Below are positions 15,884 through 27,021 of a DNA stretch of 64,000 bases, piece after piece. This DNA comes from Streptomyces cavernae (GTDB taxonomy: Bacteria; Actinomycetota; Actinomycetes; Streptomycetales; Streptomycetaceae), in NCBI RefSeq assembly GCF_004023625.1, contig NZ_RPDJ01000033.1:95734-159733 (forward strand), read 5' to 3'. Under the pieces are notes generated by a model, which was not told the origin of the DNA, made no database searches, and was given only the letters and a program-made list of their open reading frames with translations. Every line of letters starts with the position of its first letter. The first letter of the stretch is position 1. A program made the translations under genes and the position numbers.

Positions 15884-16591
15884 ATGGCTCTGGCAACGCG
15901 GACGGACCGAAAACCGTCCATGGCACGCACCGTGTGGGACTCGTCCGTCGGCAAGAAGACAGTGATGGCCGTCAGCGGTCTGGTCATGCTGGCGTACCTG
16001 GTCGTCCATATGCTGGGCAACCTCAAGATCTTTTTCGGGGCGGGGGAGTTCGACCACTACGCCCACTGGCTGCGCACCATCGGTGAACCCTTCATGCACT
16101 ACGAGTGGACGCTCTGGGTCGTCCGCGTCGTGCTCGTGGCCGCCGTCGTGGCGCACGCCGTGTCCGCGTACCAGCTCAGCCGCCGCGACATCAAGGCGCG
16201 CCCCAGCAAGTACGTCCACAAGAAGCCGCGGACGAGCTACGCCACGCGCACCATGCGCTGGGGCGGGATCATCCTCGGCCTGTTCATCGTCTGGCACATC
16301 CTGGACCTGACCACCGGCACCGTGCACCCCGGCGGTTTCCAGTCCGGCCACCCGTACCAGAACGTGATCGACACCTTCTCCACCTGGTACGGCAACGCCG
16401 TCTACATCGTCGCGATGCTCGCGCTCGGCCTGCACGTCCGGCACGGGTTCTGGAGCGCCGCGCAGACACTCGGCGTCGGAAGCCGCACCCGCGACCGCGC
16501 CCTCAAGGCCACCGCCAACCTGCTCGCGCTGGTGCTGACGGTGGGCTTCATCTCCGTACCCGTCGGCGTCATGACCGGAGTGGTGAGCTGA
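15884..16591 (+). CDS. sdhC: Succinate dehydrogenase/fumarate reductase cytochrome b subunit
   Basis: A 235-residue membrane anchor with about five hydrophobic helices (KKTVMAVSGLVMLAYLVVHML; VVRVVLVAAVVAHAV; GGIILGLFIVWHIL; NAVYIVAMLALGLHVRH; NLLALVLTVGFISVPVGV). Histidines in the helices (VVHML, VAHAV, VWHIL, LHVRH) are suited to two heme b groups. This is the fused single-subunit anchor seen in Bacillus- and Actinobacteria-type complexes rather than separate SdhC/SdhD. It passes electrons between the quinone pool and the SdhA/B catalytic pair encoded directly downstream (one-base gap). Confidence 0.92.
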   Translation: MALATRTDRKPSMARTVWDSSVGKKTVMAVSGLVMLAYLVVHMLGNLKIFFGAGEFDHYAHWLRTIGEPFMHYEWTLWVVRVVLVAAVVAHAVSAYQLSRRDIKARPSKYVHKKPRTSYATRTMRWGGIILGLFIVWHILDLTTGTVHPGGFQSGHPYQNVIDTFSTWYGNAVYIVAMLALGLHVRHGFWSAAQTLGVGSRTRDRALKATANLLALVLTVGFISVPVGVMTGVVS

Positions 16592-16592
16592 C

Positions 16593-18565
<1,973 letters not shown>

Positions 18566-18569
<4 letters not shown>

Positions 18570-19315
18570 AACTCACCCTGCGCGTCTGGCGGCAGAAGAA
18601 CGCCGACGCCGAAGGCGCCATGTCCACGTACGAGGTGGACGGCATCTCGAAGGACATGTCGTTCCTGGAGATGCTCGACACCCTCAACGAGGAACTCATC
18701 CTCAAGGGCGAGGACCCGGTCGCCTTCGACCACGACTGCCGCGAGGGCATCTGCGGCGCCTGCTCGCTCGTCATCAACGGCGACGCGCACGGCCCCGAAC
18801 GCACCACCACCTGCCAGCTGCACATGCGGTCCTTCCAGGACGGCGACACGATCGACGTCGAGCCGTGGCGGGCCTCCGCCTTCCCGGTCGTGAAGGACCT
18901 GGTCGTGGACCGGTCGGCCTTCGACCGGATCATCCAGGCCGGCGGATACATCACCGCGCCCACCGGCGCCGCGCCCGAGGCCCACGCCACACCCGTGCCG
19001 AGGCCGGACGCCGACTTCGCCTTCGAACACGCGGAGTGCATCGGGTGCGGGGCGTGTGTGGCCGCCTGCCCGAACGGCGCGGCCATGCTGTTCACCTCCG
19101 CGAAGATCAACCACCTCAACGTGCTGCCGCAGGGGGCTCCCGAGCGGGAGAGCCGGGTGCTGGACATGGTGGCGCAGATGGACGAGGAGGGATTCGGCGG
19201 GTGCACCCTCACCGGTGAGTGCGCGACCGCCTGCCCCAAGGGGATCCCGTTGATGTCCATCACCGGCATGAACAAGGAGTGGTTGCGGGCCACCCGAAAG
19301 GCGGGCAAGAAGTAA
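18566..19315 (+). CDS. sdhB: Succinate dehydrogenase/fumarate reductase iron-sulfur subunit
   Basis: A 249-residue electron-transfer subunit. The [2Fe-2S] ferredoxin domain has CREGICGACS plus a downstream C (TTCQLH). The C-terminal domain carries CIGCGACVAACPNGA and CTLTGECATACPKGI for the [4Fe-4S] and [3Fe-4S] clusters. Start is the GTG overlapping the sdhA stop, giving tight coupling. The operon ends at a strong hairpin 40 bases downstream. Streptomyces usually have another SDH set elsewhere, so this may be a second, conditionally used enzyme; I cannot see the other copy here. Confidence 0.94.
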
Positions 19316-19355
19316 GCCGTACGCCCAACAGACGTTCGCCGTGAAGGTGCGGACG

Positions 19356-19392
19356 GGCGGGGCCGGGTGTGGTGCTCAACCCCGGCCCCGCC
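19356..19392 (+). terminator. terminator of the sdhCAB operon
   Basis: Perfect 12-bp arms GGCGGGGCCGGG / CCCGGCCCCGCC with a 13-nt loop, 41 bases after the sdhB stop. Confidence 0.8.
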
Positions 19393-19558
19393 AAGCCTTT
19401 CCCCGGCATCGCACCCTGGCATTCAACAACCCCACACCCGCCCTCTCTGCGCAGGTCACGCGCCGGTCAGCCGGCATCGGCACAACAGGAGCGACGGGCC
19501 GTACGTCACCGGCCCGCACCTCGCACCGCCGAAACCGGCCCGCGACCAGGAGAGAGCC

Positions 19559-20329
19559 ATGACCGGCGTTTCCACACTCGACACCCCACCGCTGTCCGCG
19601 ACACCCACCCGCTACACCGTCTCCCTCGCCCGCGACGAGGAGGATGTCCGGGCCGCGCAGCGGCTGCGCCACGACGTGTTCGCCGGCGAGATGGGCGCCC
19701 TGCTGGCCACCCCGCAGCCGGGCCTCGACGTCGACGCCTTCGACGCCTACTGCGACCACCTGCTGGTCCGGGACACGCTCACGGACGAGGTCGTCGGCAC
19801 CTACCGGCTGCTGCCGCCGGAGCGGGCCGCGATCGCCGGACGCCTCTACTCCGAGGGCGAGTTCGACCTCGACCCGCTCGCCGGGATCCGCGCCGGCCTC
19901 GTCGAGGTGGGCCGCTCCTGCGTCCACCCCGACCACCGTGACGGCGCGGTCATCAGCCTCATCTGGGCGGGTATCGCCCGCTACATGGTCGATGGCGGCC
20001 ACGAATGGCTGGCCGGCTGCTGCTCCCTGCCGCTCGCCGACGGCGGGGCCCTCGCCGCGGCCACCTGGCAACGGGTCCAGGCCAAGCACCTGGCGCCCGA
20101 GGAGTTCCGGGTACGACCGCTGCTGCCCTGGGAACCGCAGATCCCGGCTCCGCAGGGGCACACCGAACTGCCTCCCCTGCTGCGCGGCTACCTCCGCCTC
20201 GGCGCCTGGGTGTGCGGGGAGCCCGCCCACGACCCGGACTTCGGCGTCGCCGACCTGTACGTGCTGCTGTCGATGCGCCGGGTCAACCCGCGCTATCTGC
20301 GGCACTTCCTCTCCCTCGTCCCCGCCTGA
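19559..20329 (+). CDS. olsB: Ornithine N-acyltransferase (OlsB-like, hemolysin-like GNAT)
   Basis: A 256-residue protein of the OlsB/Acetyltransf_5 family. It would attach a 3-hydroxyacyl chain from acyl-carrier protein to the alpha-amino group of ornithine, the first step of ornithine-lipid synthesis. Family features are AAQRLRHDVFAGEMG near residue 35, DVDAFDAYCDHLLVRD, VVGTYRLLPPERA, and EVGRSCVHPDHRDGAVISLIWAGIARY. The ATG at 19559 follows an AGGAGAGA ribosome site. The gene overlaps the next by one base (TGATG) and that gene encodes the second pathway enzyme, which supports the assignment. Confidence 0.85.
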   Translation: MTGVSTLDTPPLSATPTRYTVSLARDEEDVRAAQRLRHDVFAGEMGALLATPQPGLDVDAFDAYCDHLLVRDTLTDEVVGTYRLLPPERAAIAGRLYSEGEFDLDPLAGIRAGLVEVGRSCVHPDHRDGAVISLIWAGIARYMVDGGHEWLAGCCSLPLADGGALAAATWQRVQAKHLAPEEFRVRPLLPWEPQIPAPQGHTELPPLLRGYLRLGAWVCGEPAHDPDFGVADLYVLLSMRRVNPRYLRHFLSLVPA

Positions 20330-21159
20330 TGGCCACCGTCGGCCCGGGCGCACTTCGGACGGCCGCGCCCAGTGTCTGGCTGCCCAGCGCACCCTGCACC
20401 CCGCAGACCTGTGTGGACGGCGCCCCCTCGTGGACATCCGCACCACGGGCGGTCGCCAGGCTGGTGACGGTGCTGACCCTGATCGTCCTGGGCGTGCTGC
20501 TGATGCCGCTCGTCGCCCGCGCGTCGATGACGGCCCGGGAGCGCCTGGTCCGATTCTGGTGCCGGGCGATCGTACGGGCCGCCGGGGTCCGGCTACGGAT
20601 CACGGGTGAGACCCCGGCCACGGGCGGCGCGCTGCTCGTGGCCAACCACATCTCCTGGCTGGACGTCCCGCTGCTCGCCGCGGTCCGTCCGGCCCGGATG
20701 CTCGCCAAGACGGAGGTCGGCGACTGGCCGGTGGCGGGTGCGCTGGCCGCCCGCGGCGGCTGCCTGTTCATCGACCGCGACCGGCTGCGGGCCCTGCCGC
20801 TAACGGTGGACCGCATCGCGGAGGCGTTGCGCGCGGGCACGGCGGTCGCCGTGTTCCCCGAGGGAAGCACCTGGTGCGGCCGGGAGCAGGGGCACTTCCG
20901 GCGCGCGGTGTTCCAGGCGGCGCTCGACGCCCGCGTCCCGGTGCAGCCGGTGCGGATCCGCTACATGATGCCGGGCGGAGCGGCGGCCACCGCCCCGGCG
21001 TTCGTCGGCGAGGACACACTGCTGGCGTCGCTGTGGCGGGTCGCGACGGCGCGCGGGATCACCGCGGAGGTGGTGGTACGCCCGTCGCTCGCCCCGGGCG
21101 GCCACCCCGACCGCAAGGCGCTGGCCCGGACGGCTCAGCTGTCGGTGACGGACCCCTGA
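20329..21159 (+). CDS. olsA: 1-acyl-sn-glycerol-3-phosphate acyltransferase family protein (OlsA-like)
   Basis: A 276-residue PlsC-family O-acyltransferase with one N-terminal membrane segment (VTVLTLIVLGVLLMPLVA). The catalytic NHISWLD (H-x4-D) and the acceptor-binding FPEGSTW are intact. Translational coupling to the olsB-like gene suggests it acylates lyso-ornithine lipid to complete the membrane lipid, rather than making phosphatidic acid. The start overlaps the olsB stop. The 3' end overlaps the convergent luciferase-like gene by 25 bases. A generic PlsC role is the alternative. Confidence 0.82.
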   Translation: MATVGPGALRTAAPSVWLPSAPCTPQTCVDGAPSWTSAPRAVARLVTVLTLIVLGVLLMPLVARASMTARERLVRFWCRAIVRAAGVRLRITGETPATGGALLVANHISWLDVPLLAAVRPARMLAKTEVGDWPVAGALAARGGCLFIDRDRLRALPLTVDRIAEALRAGTAVAVFPEGSTWCGREQGHFRRAVFQAALDARVPVQPVRIRYMMPGGAAATAPAFVGEDTLLASLWRVATARGITAEVVVRPSLAPGGHPDRKALARTAQLSVTDP

Positions 21160-22217
21160 CCGAGGTCCGCGACCCGGGCCAGCCGCCGGTAGGAGTCCAG
21201 CAGCGCCGCACGGTCGTGGGAACTGGTCGTGACCAGCACCTCCTGCGCCCCGGTCTCCTTGATCAGCGTCCGCAGCTCGTCGGCCACCTGCTCCTCGGTG
21301 CCGTGGATGTGCCCGCGCAGCCCGGACTCGTAGAAGTCGCGCTCCTTCGCCGTCATGACTCGCCGCTCGATCTCCTCCACGGGGGCGAGCGGCGGGAACG
21401 TGCCGTGGGTGCGGGAGTACGCCATGGCCCACGCCTCCGGCACCAGCAGCCGGCGGGCCGCCTCCGGGGTGGCGGCGACGGCGACGGTGCCCGCGACGAT
21501 CACATACGGCTCCCGCGCCCAGGACGACGGCCGGAAGTCGTCACGGTAGCGGTCCACGGCGCGCAGCAGCCGCTCCCTGGTCCGCAGATCTCCGATGACC
21601 AGCGGCAGCCCGGCCCGGCCGGCGATCGTCGCGCCCTCACCGGTGGCCAGCACATACGGCGGGACCCGCAACCCCTCGGCGGGGCGGGCGTGCGCGCGGG
21701 TCGGTGAGGTTCCCTCGAACCAGCCGAGGAGTTCGTCGAGTTGACCGGCGAAGTCCTCCGCCGCGTCCTTCCCGTGCCCCAGCGCCTTGCGCACCCCGTC
21801 GGTGAACCCCACGGAGCGGCCCAGCCCCATGTCGATCCGCCCCGGGAAGAGCGACTCCAGGACGCCGAACTGCTCGGCGACCACGAGGGGCCGGTGATTG
21901 GGCAGCATCACCCCGCCGGTGCCCACCCGGATGCGGCGGGTCGCCGCGGCGACGGCGGCGGCCAGCACGGTGGGCGCGGAACCGGCGACCCCGGGCACGC
22001 CGTGGTGCTCGGAGACCCAGAACCGGTGATAACCCAACTCCTCGACCCGCTGGGCCAGCCGCACGGTGTCCCGCAGCGCATCCTGCTCACTGTGTCCCTG
22101 CCGGGTGCGGGAGCGGTCGAGGACGGAGAACCTGGTGGACGCGAAAACCGAACTCACACAGAGTTCAACACCCGGGGCGCCCCGGGATTCCCGCTGCGGT
22201 CCGGCCGCTGCGATCAC
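21135..22217 (-). CDS. Luciferase-like flavin-dependent monooxygenase (LLM class)
   Basis: A bacterial-luciferase-type TIM-barrel oxidoreductase, up to 360 residues. FSVLDRSRTR near the N-terminus, then GYHRFWVSEHHGVPGVAGSAP, TRRIRVGTGGVMLPNHRPLVVAEQFG and PGRIDMGLGR are the classic flavin-binding and barrel motifs of the MsnO8-like subgroup. The first GTG (22217) abuts the LysR stop, but the family usually begins near FSVLD, so a GTG at 22157 is a better biological start. It is downstream of a LysR gene on the same strand and overlaps olsA convergently by 25 bases. Substrate unknown. Confidence 0.85.
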   Translation of the reverse strand: MIAAAGPQRESRGAPGVELCVSSVFASTRFSVLDRSRTRQGHSEQDALRDTVRLAQRVEELGYHRFWVSEHHGVPGVAGSAPTVLAAAVAAATRRIRVGTGGVMLPNHRPLVVAEQFGVLESLFPGRIDMGLGRSVGFTDGVRKALGHGKDAAEDFAGQLDELLGWFEGTSPTRAHARPAEGLRVPPYVLATGEGATIAGRAGLPLVIGDLRTRERLLRAVDRYRDDFRPSSWAREPYVIVAGTVAVAATPEAARRLLVPEAWAMAYSRTHGTFPPLAPVEEIERRVMTAKERDFYESGLRGHIHGTEEQVADELRTLIKETGAQEVLVTTSSHDRAALLDSYRRLARVADLGQGSVTDS

Positions 22218-23189
22218 CTACTGGCGAAGTTGCCCCGCCGCGTCGCGCAGCACGCGCTGTGCGGTGGTGCGCAACGCGGCGACCGTCGGACGGTCGCGGT
22301 TGCCGGGCAGCCAGGTCAGGGCGGCCGTGGTCAGCGGCAGACCGGTGACGTCGACGTAGGCCACACCGGGGCGCGGATACAGCCGGCGCGCCGCCGCGGG
22401 CAGGAAGCTCATGCCCCGGCCCCGGCCGACGAGGTGCAGCATGCTCTCGATGTCGTGCGCGACCGGACCGAAACGCACGGGTGCGCCGTCCGGACGCGGG
22501 TTGACGGTCCAGTGGTCCCACCAGATACGGGGCATCTGCGCCGGGATGTCGACGACGAGATGATCGTCGAGCTGTTCCAGTGCGATCGGCGTGTCCGTCG
22601 CCAGACGGTGGCCCGCGGGCAGACAGGCCACGCGGGGCTCGGTCGCCAGCTGCAGGCTCTGCAGACCGGACGGGAGCGGCGGGCGCAGAAACGCCGCGTC
22701 GACGTCCCCGCACGTCAGGGCCTCTATCTGGTTGGCGAAGCCGAGGGCCAGCAGATCGACGCTGATACCCGGGTGGTGGTCGTGCAGCGCGCCGAGGATG
22801 GCGTGGGTGTACGGCATGGCCACCTCACCCGCGATGAAACCGATCACCAGATGCCCGCGCACCTCACGCGCCCGCGCTCCGACACGGCGGTGCAGCCGGG
22901 CCATGCCCGCGACGATCTCCTCGGCCTCGGGCAGCAGCGCCCCGCCCGCGGCGGTGAGGCTGATGGCGCGACTGGTGCGGTCGATGAGGGTGACGCCGAG
23001 GCGCGTCTCCAGCGCGCGGAGTTGCTGGCTGAGCGCGGGCTGCGTCACATGCAGCCGGGCCGCCGCCCGACCGAAGTGCAACTCCTCGGCCAGTACGAGG
23101 AAGACCCGCAGCTGGTGAATGCTGGGGTCGTTCTGTCCGCCGGATGCCGATGGGGGCGACGAGCCGTTGGTGCCACCGTCCTGGACCAT
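22218..23189 (-). CDS. LysR family transcriptional regulator
   Basis: A 323-residue LTTR with a 22-residue disordered N-terminal extension before the winged helix (IHQLRVFLVLAEELHFGRAAARLHVTQPALSQQ). The effector domain follows (GHLVIGFIAGEVAMPYTH, GDVDAAFLRPPL, GRGRGMSFLPAAARR). It belongs to the aromatic/CatR-like branch by the LHFGRAA motif. It is immediately upstream of, and probably co-transcribed with, the luciferase-like monooxygenase gene, the likely target. Effector unknown. Confidence 0.87.
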   Translation of the reverse strand: MVQDGGTNGSSPPSASGGQNDPSIHQLRVFLVLAEELHFGRAAARLHVTQPALSQQLRALETRLGVTLIDRTSRAISLTAAGGALLPEAEEIVAGMARLHRRVGARAREVRGHLVIGFIAGEVAMPYTHAILGALHDHHPGISVDLLALGFANQIEALTCGDVDAAFLRPPLPSGLQSLQLATEPRVACLPAGHRLATDTPIALEQLDDHLVVDIPAQMPRIWWDHWTVNPRPDGAPVRFGPVAHDIESMLHLVGRGRGMSFLPAAARRLYPRPGVAYVDVTGLPLTTAALTWLPGNRDRPTVAALRTTAQRVLRDAAGQLRQ

Positions 23190-23562
23190 AAGGACCAGGT
23201 TAACGATCTCGTCGGAAGACTGATGGCCGATCGGTTCCGGCCGTCCTCCGGCTGGGACAGGATGAGATCGGCAACCGGGGCGTCGCGGGGGAACGACGCT
23301 CCGGTTCCTGGCCTACGGCGACCGAGGCGTTGCCGGTCGGAGCCGTCACGGGCTGCCCCACCGCCGGCGGGCCCGCACCGCCCGGTGACGAGGGTGGGGG
23401 CTCCCGAGGCAGCAGGAGGGGACTGCGACCGGGCAACAGCGCCCATGGCACCGTCGGGTTCGGCGACGGCCGAACCACGGGGACCGGCCTTCGCCGTCGG
23501 CCAGGGCGCCGCTCCCGGGTCGTCGGGAGACATCTGGCCGGCACCGGGCGCAGGCTCCGTCA
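23190..23562. other. intergenic interval with no supported gene
   Basis: A minus-strand reading frame starts at a TGATG directly on the SpoIIE-protein stop, but it runs into the LysR gene out of frame and has no recognisable domain. It may be 3' untranslated or decayed sequence. Nothing else is evident. Confidence 0.4.
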
Positions 23563-25899
23563 TCAGGCCTCCGCCGCAAGGTGCTTGAGGCTGAACCACG
23601 TTGTCTTGCCCTCGTCGGTGGGGCGCACACCCCAGTCGTCGGCGAGGGAGCGCACGAGGATCAGGCCCCGGCCGGACTCCTCGTCCTCCGCGGACCACCG
23701 GGGCTGGGGGAGATGCGGGCTGCGGTCGCTGATCTCGACGGTGAGTTCGGTGGCCGTGCGGCACAGGTGCAGTCCGATCGGCCCCTGGGCGTGCAGTACG
23801 GCGTTGGTGAGTATCTCCGACAGCAGCAGCCGTGCGTCGTCGGCCGGTTCGGCGCAGTCCCAGGCCGTGAGGGTCCGGCTGAGGAAGGCACGTCCCGCGG
23901 GCACGGACTCCGGTACCGCGGGGAGTTCGGTGCTGACGGCGGCCAACGGGGCGGCGGGCAGCTGGGTCAGCAGCAGGGTGACGTCGTCGTTGTGGCCGTC
24001 GGCGTCGGGCAGCAGCGTGGCGAGGACCAGGTCGGCGGCCGCCTCGAGGTCGGGCGCGGAGGTGAACAGCGCGCTCAACGTGTCGACCAGCCGCTCCAGT
24101 TGGTCCTGGATGTCGCTGCCCGGGGTCTCGATCAGGCCGTCGGTGTAGAGCACGAGGCTGGCACCGGGCGGGATGACCGCCCGGGACTGTTCGTAGAGGA
24201 CGTCGCCCACGCCGAGGGGCGCGTTGACGGGTGCCGGCAGCGCGCGGGCGCCCTCGCCCGGGGTGGCGATGAGGGTGGGCAGGTGTCCGGCCGAGCACAG
24301 GGTCACCTCTCCGGCGTCGGAGGCGATGACCAGATAGCAGCAGGTGACGAGCTGGTCGGGGACGTCCAGGTCGGCGACGACCGTGTCCAGGGCCTGCATC
24401 AGCTGACGCGGCTGCATCCCCGTCTTCGCCAGGGCGTGTGCGGCGGACCGCAGCTGGCCCATGACGGCGGCCGCCTCCAGACCGCGCCCCATGACGTCAC
24501 CGATCAGCACGCCCACGCGGCCCGCGCCCAGTGGTATGAGGTCGAACCAGTCGCCGCCCACGCCGGCGCCCTGGGTCGCGGGCCGGTAGCGGCTCGCGGT
24601 GGTCAGCCCGGGGATCGCGGGCGGTGTGCCCATCAGGCTGCGCTGCAGTGTGAGCGCGATGTGACGTTGCTGCTCGTAGAGCGCGGTGAGCTCCGCCTCG
24701 GCGCGTTTTCGGTCGCTGATGTCACGGACGATGGCACAGGCCCCGATGACCTGCCCGTCCGGAGCGTGGGTGGGCCACAGCGTCACGTCCACGTCGAGGA
24801 GTTCTCCGGAGCGGGTGACCCGAAGGGTCTCGAAGTGCTCGGCCTTCTCGCCCTTGCACAGCCGTTCCAGCAACTCCGCGATCTCGTCCTGCCGGTCCGG
24901 TGGGGCGAGCACCGACACGGGGCGCCCCATGACCTCGTCCGCGGTGTAGCCGTACAGGCGTTGGGCGGCGGCGTTCCAGTAGGTGATGACGCCGTCGAGG
25001 GTCGCGGCGAGGATCGCGTCCTGGGAGGACTCGACCAAGGTGGCGAGCTGGTTGATGCGTTCCTCGGCCCGCTTGCGGTCGCTGACGTCTCGGACGGCGG
25101 CGGAGACGAGGAGTCCGTCGGCGGTCTCCATGGGGCTGAGGCTGATCTCCACGGGGAATTCGGTGCCGTTCTTGCGCAGCCCGTGCAGTTCGAGCCCGGC
25201 ACCCATGGGACGCACCTGCCGGTTGGCGCCGTAGCCGCGCCGGTGTTCGACGTGATGGGTCCCGAACCGGCCGGGCACCAGCAACTCGACCGGATGGCCG
25301 AGGAGTTCCTCGCGCCGGTAGCCGAAGAGGGCTTCGGTCTGGGCGTTGACGAGTTTGATGATGCCGGCGTCGTCGACGATGACCATCGCGTCGGGGGCGG
25401 CTTCGAGCAGCCCCCGGAACCTTTCCTCCGCGGCCTTGCGTTCGGTGACGTCTCGGACGGCGGCGGAGACGAGCAGTCCGTCGGCGGTCTCGAGAGGGCT
25501 GAGACTGATCTCGACGGGGAATTCGGTGCCGTTCTTGCGCAGCCCGTGCAGATCCAGCCCCGCGCCCATCGGCCTGACCTGACCGTTGTTGATGTAGCCC
25601 TCCCGGTGCAGATGGTGGCATTCCCGGAACCGGCCGGGTACGAGCAACTCGACCGGGCGGCCGAGGAGTTCTTCGCGCCGGTAGCCGAACAGCGCCTCCG
25701 TCTGGGCGTTGACCAGCCGGATCGTTCCGGCGCCGTCGACGATGACCATCGCGTCGGGCGCCGCTTCGAGCAGGCCCCGGAACTTGTCCTCGGCGGCTCT
25801 CGGGCCGCCTTCACGCAGCGCGGTGGCAGCACACGCGCAATGATTCTCGGTCACCGTGGCGGTGGCCCCAGTCGACGCCGTCTTGACCAAGTCGCCCAT
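23563..25899 (-). CDS. PAS-PAS-PAS-SpoIIE phosphatase with C-terminal anti-sigma-type ATPase domain
   Basis: A 778-residue cytoplasmic signalling protein. PAS1 (about 40-160) and PAS2 (161-281) are near-identical 121-residue repeats (FRGLLEAAPDAMVIVD, NAQTEALFGYRREELLG, HGLRKNGTEFPVEIS in both). PAS3 (about 285-405) is distinct (DGVITYWNAAAQRLYGY). The PP2C-like SpoIIE domain (about 425-640) has GGDWFDLIPL, GDVMGRGLEAA, SAGHLPTL, YTDGLIE and DDVTLL, with all metal-site Asp present. A RsbW-like HATPase follows (LLLSEILTNAVLHA, GRGLILVRSLADDWGV). Such proteins dephosphorylate anti-sigma antagonists in response to sensed signals. ATG at 25899 is preceded by GGAGA. Apparently single-gene. Confidence 0.92.
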   Translation of the reverse strand: MGDLVKTASTGATATVTENHCACAATALREGGPRAAEDKFRGLLEAAPDAMVIVDGAGTIRLVNAQTEALFGYRREELLGRPVELLVPGRFRECHHLHREGYINNGQVRPMGAGLDLHGLRKNGTEFPVEISLSPLETADGLLVSAAVRDVTERKAAEERFRGLLEAAPDAMVIVDDAGIIKLVNAQTEALFGYRREELLGHPVELLVPGRFGTHHVEHRRGYGANRQVRPMGAGLELHGLRKNGTEFPVEISLSPMETADGLLVSAAVRDVSDRKRAEERINQLATLVESSQDAILAATLDGVITYWNAAAQRLYGYTADEVMGRPVSVLAPPDRQDEIAELLERLCKGEKAEHFETLRVTRSGELLDVDVTLWPTHAPDGQVIGACAIVRDISDRKRAEAELTALYEQQRHIALTLQRSLMGTPPAIPGLTTASRYRPATQGAGVGGDWFDLIPLGAGRVGVLIGDVMGRGLEAAAVMGQLRSAAHALAKTGMQPRQLMQALDTVVADLDVPDQLVTCCYLVIASDAGEVTLCSAGHLPTLIATPGEGARALPAPVNAPLGVGDVLYEQSRAVIPPGASLVLYTDGLIETPGSDIQDQLERLVDTLSALFTSAPDLEAAADLVLATLLPDADGHNDDVTLLLTQLPAAPLAAVSTELPAVPESVPAGRAFLSRTLTAWDCAEPADDARLLLSEILTNAVLHAQGPIGLHLCRTATELTVEISDRSPHLPQPRWSAEDEESGRGLILVRSLADDWGVRPTDEGKTTWFSLKHLAAEA

Positions 25900-26250
25900 A
25901 TCCGTCTCCGACACGATGGTTCCGATGAGTCGGACATCCCACCGCACCGGCCCCCCGCCCGCCGGGTCATGTCGCAAACTGGTCCCACCCTGCTCCCACA
26001 GCGGCAGAACCTGTCCGTGGAGGGCCCCTGCGTCGACCACTCCCCGGCCAGACCCGCTCACTGTGCGGAACCCACCGAGCGGGGCGGCGGTTTCGGGGCA
26101 GCGGTACGGCAGAGGCTGTGGCGGCGGCAGCGGTTACGGCATCCGCAGCGGTTACGGCATGGCGGCGGCGTCAGCGATGAGCGTGTGGCCACGGCACCGG
26201 CAGCGGCTACGGCAACAGGTCGCGGTGCGGCCGTTGTCTAGGGTGGAACC
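25900..26250. other. divergent control region with GGCAGCGGTTACGGCA repeats
   Basis: Separates the SpoIIE-protein gene and the HAD phosphatase gene. Between about 26090 and 26225 the phrase GCAGCGG(T/C)TACGGCA recurs four times with variations. No gene supported. Confidence 0.5.
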
Positions 26251-26775
26251 GTGACGGAGAAAAGGGAGCCCAAGAAGTCGCGCGACACCGCGGGCAGGGA
26301 CCGGCCACTGGCCCTGTTCGACCTGGACAACACCCTCGCCGGCACCGCCCACCGCCAGCACTTCCTGGAGCGCAGGCCGCGGGACTGGGACGCCTTCTTC
26401 GCCGCGGCACCCCAGGATCCGCCACTCGCGGAGGGCATCGCGCTGGTGACGGAGTACGCCCGCGACTGCGAGATCGTCTACCTCACCGGACGCCCGGAAC
26501 GCTGCCGCCGGGACACCGTCGCCTGGCTCGCCGCCCAGGGCCTGCCCGACGGCCAGGTGTACATGCGCCGCAACGACGACCGTCGCCCCGCCCGCCACAC
26601 CAAGCTGGCGATCCTGCGGAGGCTGGCGGCCGGGCGGGAGGTCCGCGTACTCGTGGACGACGACGAACTCGTCTGCCAGGACGCGGAGCGGGCGGGTTTC
26701 CGCGTCCGACGGGCCCGCTGGGCGACCCCGTCGGACGCGCTGAAGGTGGCGCAGGAACGGGAAGGGCGCACCTGA
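26251..26775 (+). CDS. HAD-superfamily phosphatase (polynucleotide 3'-phosphatase-like)
   Basis: A 174-residue single-domain HAD hydrolase. Motif I is LFDLDNTLAGT (Asp nucleophile and general acid), motif II is VYLTGRPERCR, Lys is supplied by TKLAILRRL, and motif IV is VLVDDDEL. LTGRP plus the short cap resembles the phosphatase domain of T4 polynucleotide kinase/DUF-type HADs that act on 3'-phosphorylated nucleic acid ends. No kinase domain is present. The GTG start is supported by GGTGGAACC spacing only weakly. Biological substrate unverified. Confidence 0.83.
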   Translation: MTEKREPKKSRDTAGRDRPLALFDLDNTLAGTAHRQHFLERRPRDWDAFFAAAPQDPPLAEGIALVTEYARDCEIVYLTGRPERCRRDTVAWLAAQGLPDGQVYMRRNDDRRPARHTKLAILRRLAAGREVRVLVDDDELVCQDAERAGFRVRRARWATPSDALKVAQEREGRT

Positions 26776-26792
26776 CCCGCGCCGGCGGATAC

Positions 26793-27008
26793 TCAGTCCT
26801 CGCCCTCCAGGCGGAAACCTACCTTCAGGCCGACCTGGTAGTGCTCGATCTGACCGTTCTCGATCTGACCGCGCACCTGGGTGACCTCGAACCAGTCCAG
26901 ATTGCGCAGGGTCTGCGCGGCCCGGGAGATGCCGTTGCGGATGGCCTGGTCGATGCCCTCGTGCGAGGTGCCGACGATCTCCGTCACCCGGTAGGTGTGA
27001 TGTGACAT
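26793..27008 (-). CDS. Dodecin family flavin-binding protein
   Basis: A 71-residue protein covering the full dodecin length. Pattern TYRVTEIVGTSHEGIDQAIRNGI, LRNLDWFEVTQVRG and HYQVGLKVGFRLE is diagnostic; the Trp in LDWFEV stacks on the flavin isoalloxazine rings. Dodecins assemble as hollow dodecamers that store or sequester flavins or CoA-type ligands. It lies 13 bases after the egtD stop on the same strand, so it may be the last gene of the ergothioneine operon. Confidence 0.93.
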   Translation of the reverse strand: MSHHTYRVTEIVGTSHEGIDQAIRNGISRAAQTLRNLDWFEVTQVRGQIENGQIEHYQVGLKVGFRLEGED

Positions 27009-27021
27009 AGGGGTCTTCCTT

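Noticed and set aside
23045..23564. Possible coupled gene starting at the TGATG after the SpoIIE-protein stop
   Set aside because: Frame runs out of phase into the LysR gene, composition is disordered and nothing is recognisable.
23581..26241. 886-codon plus-strand frame opposite the SpoIIE gene
   Set aside because: Antisense shadow; the minus strand carries complete PAS, PP2C and ATPase motifs.
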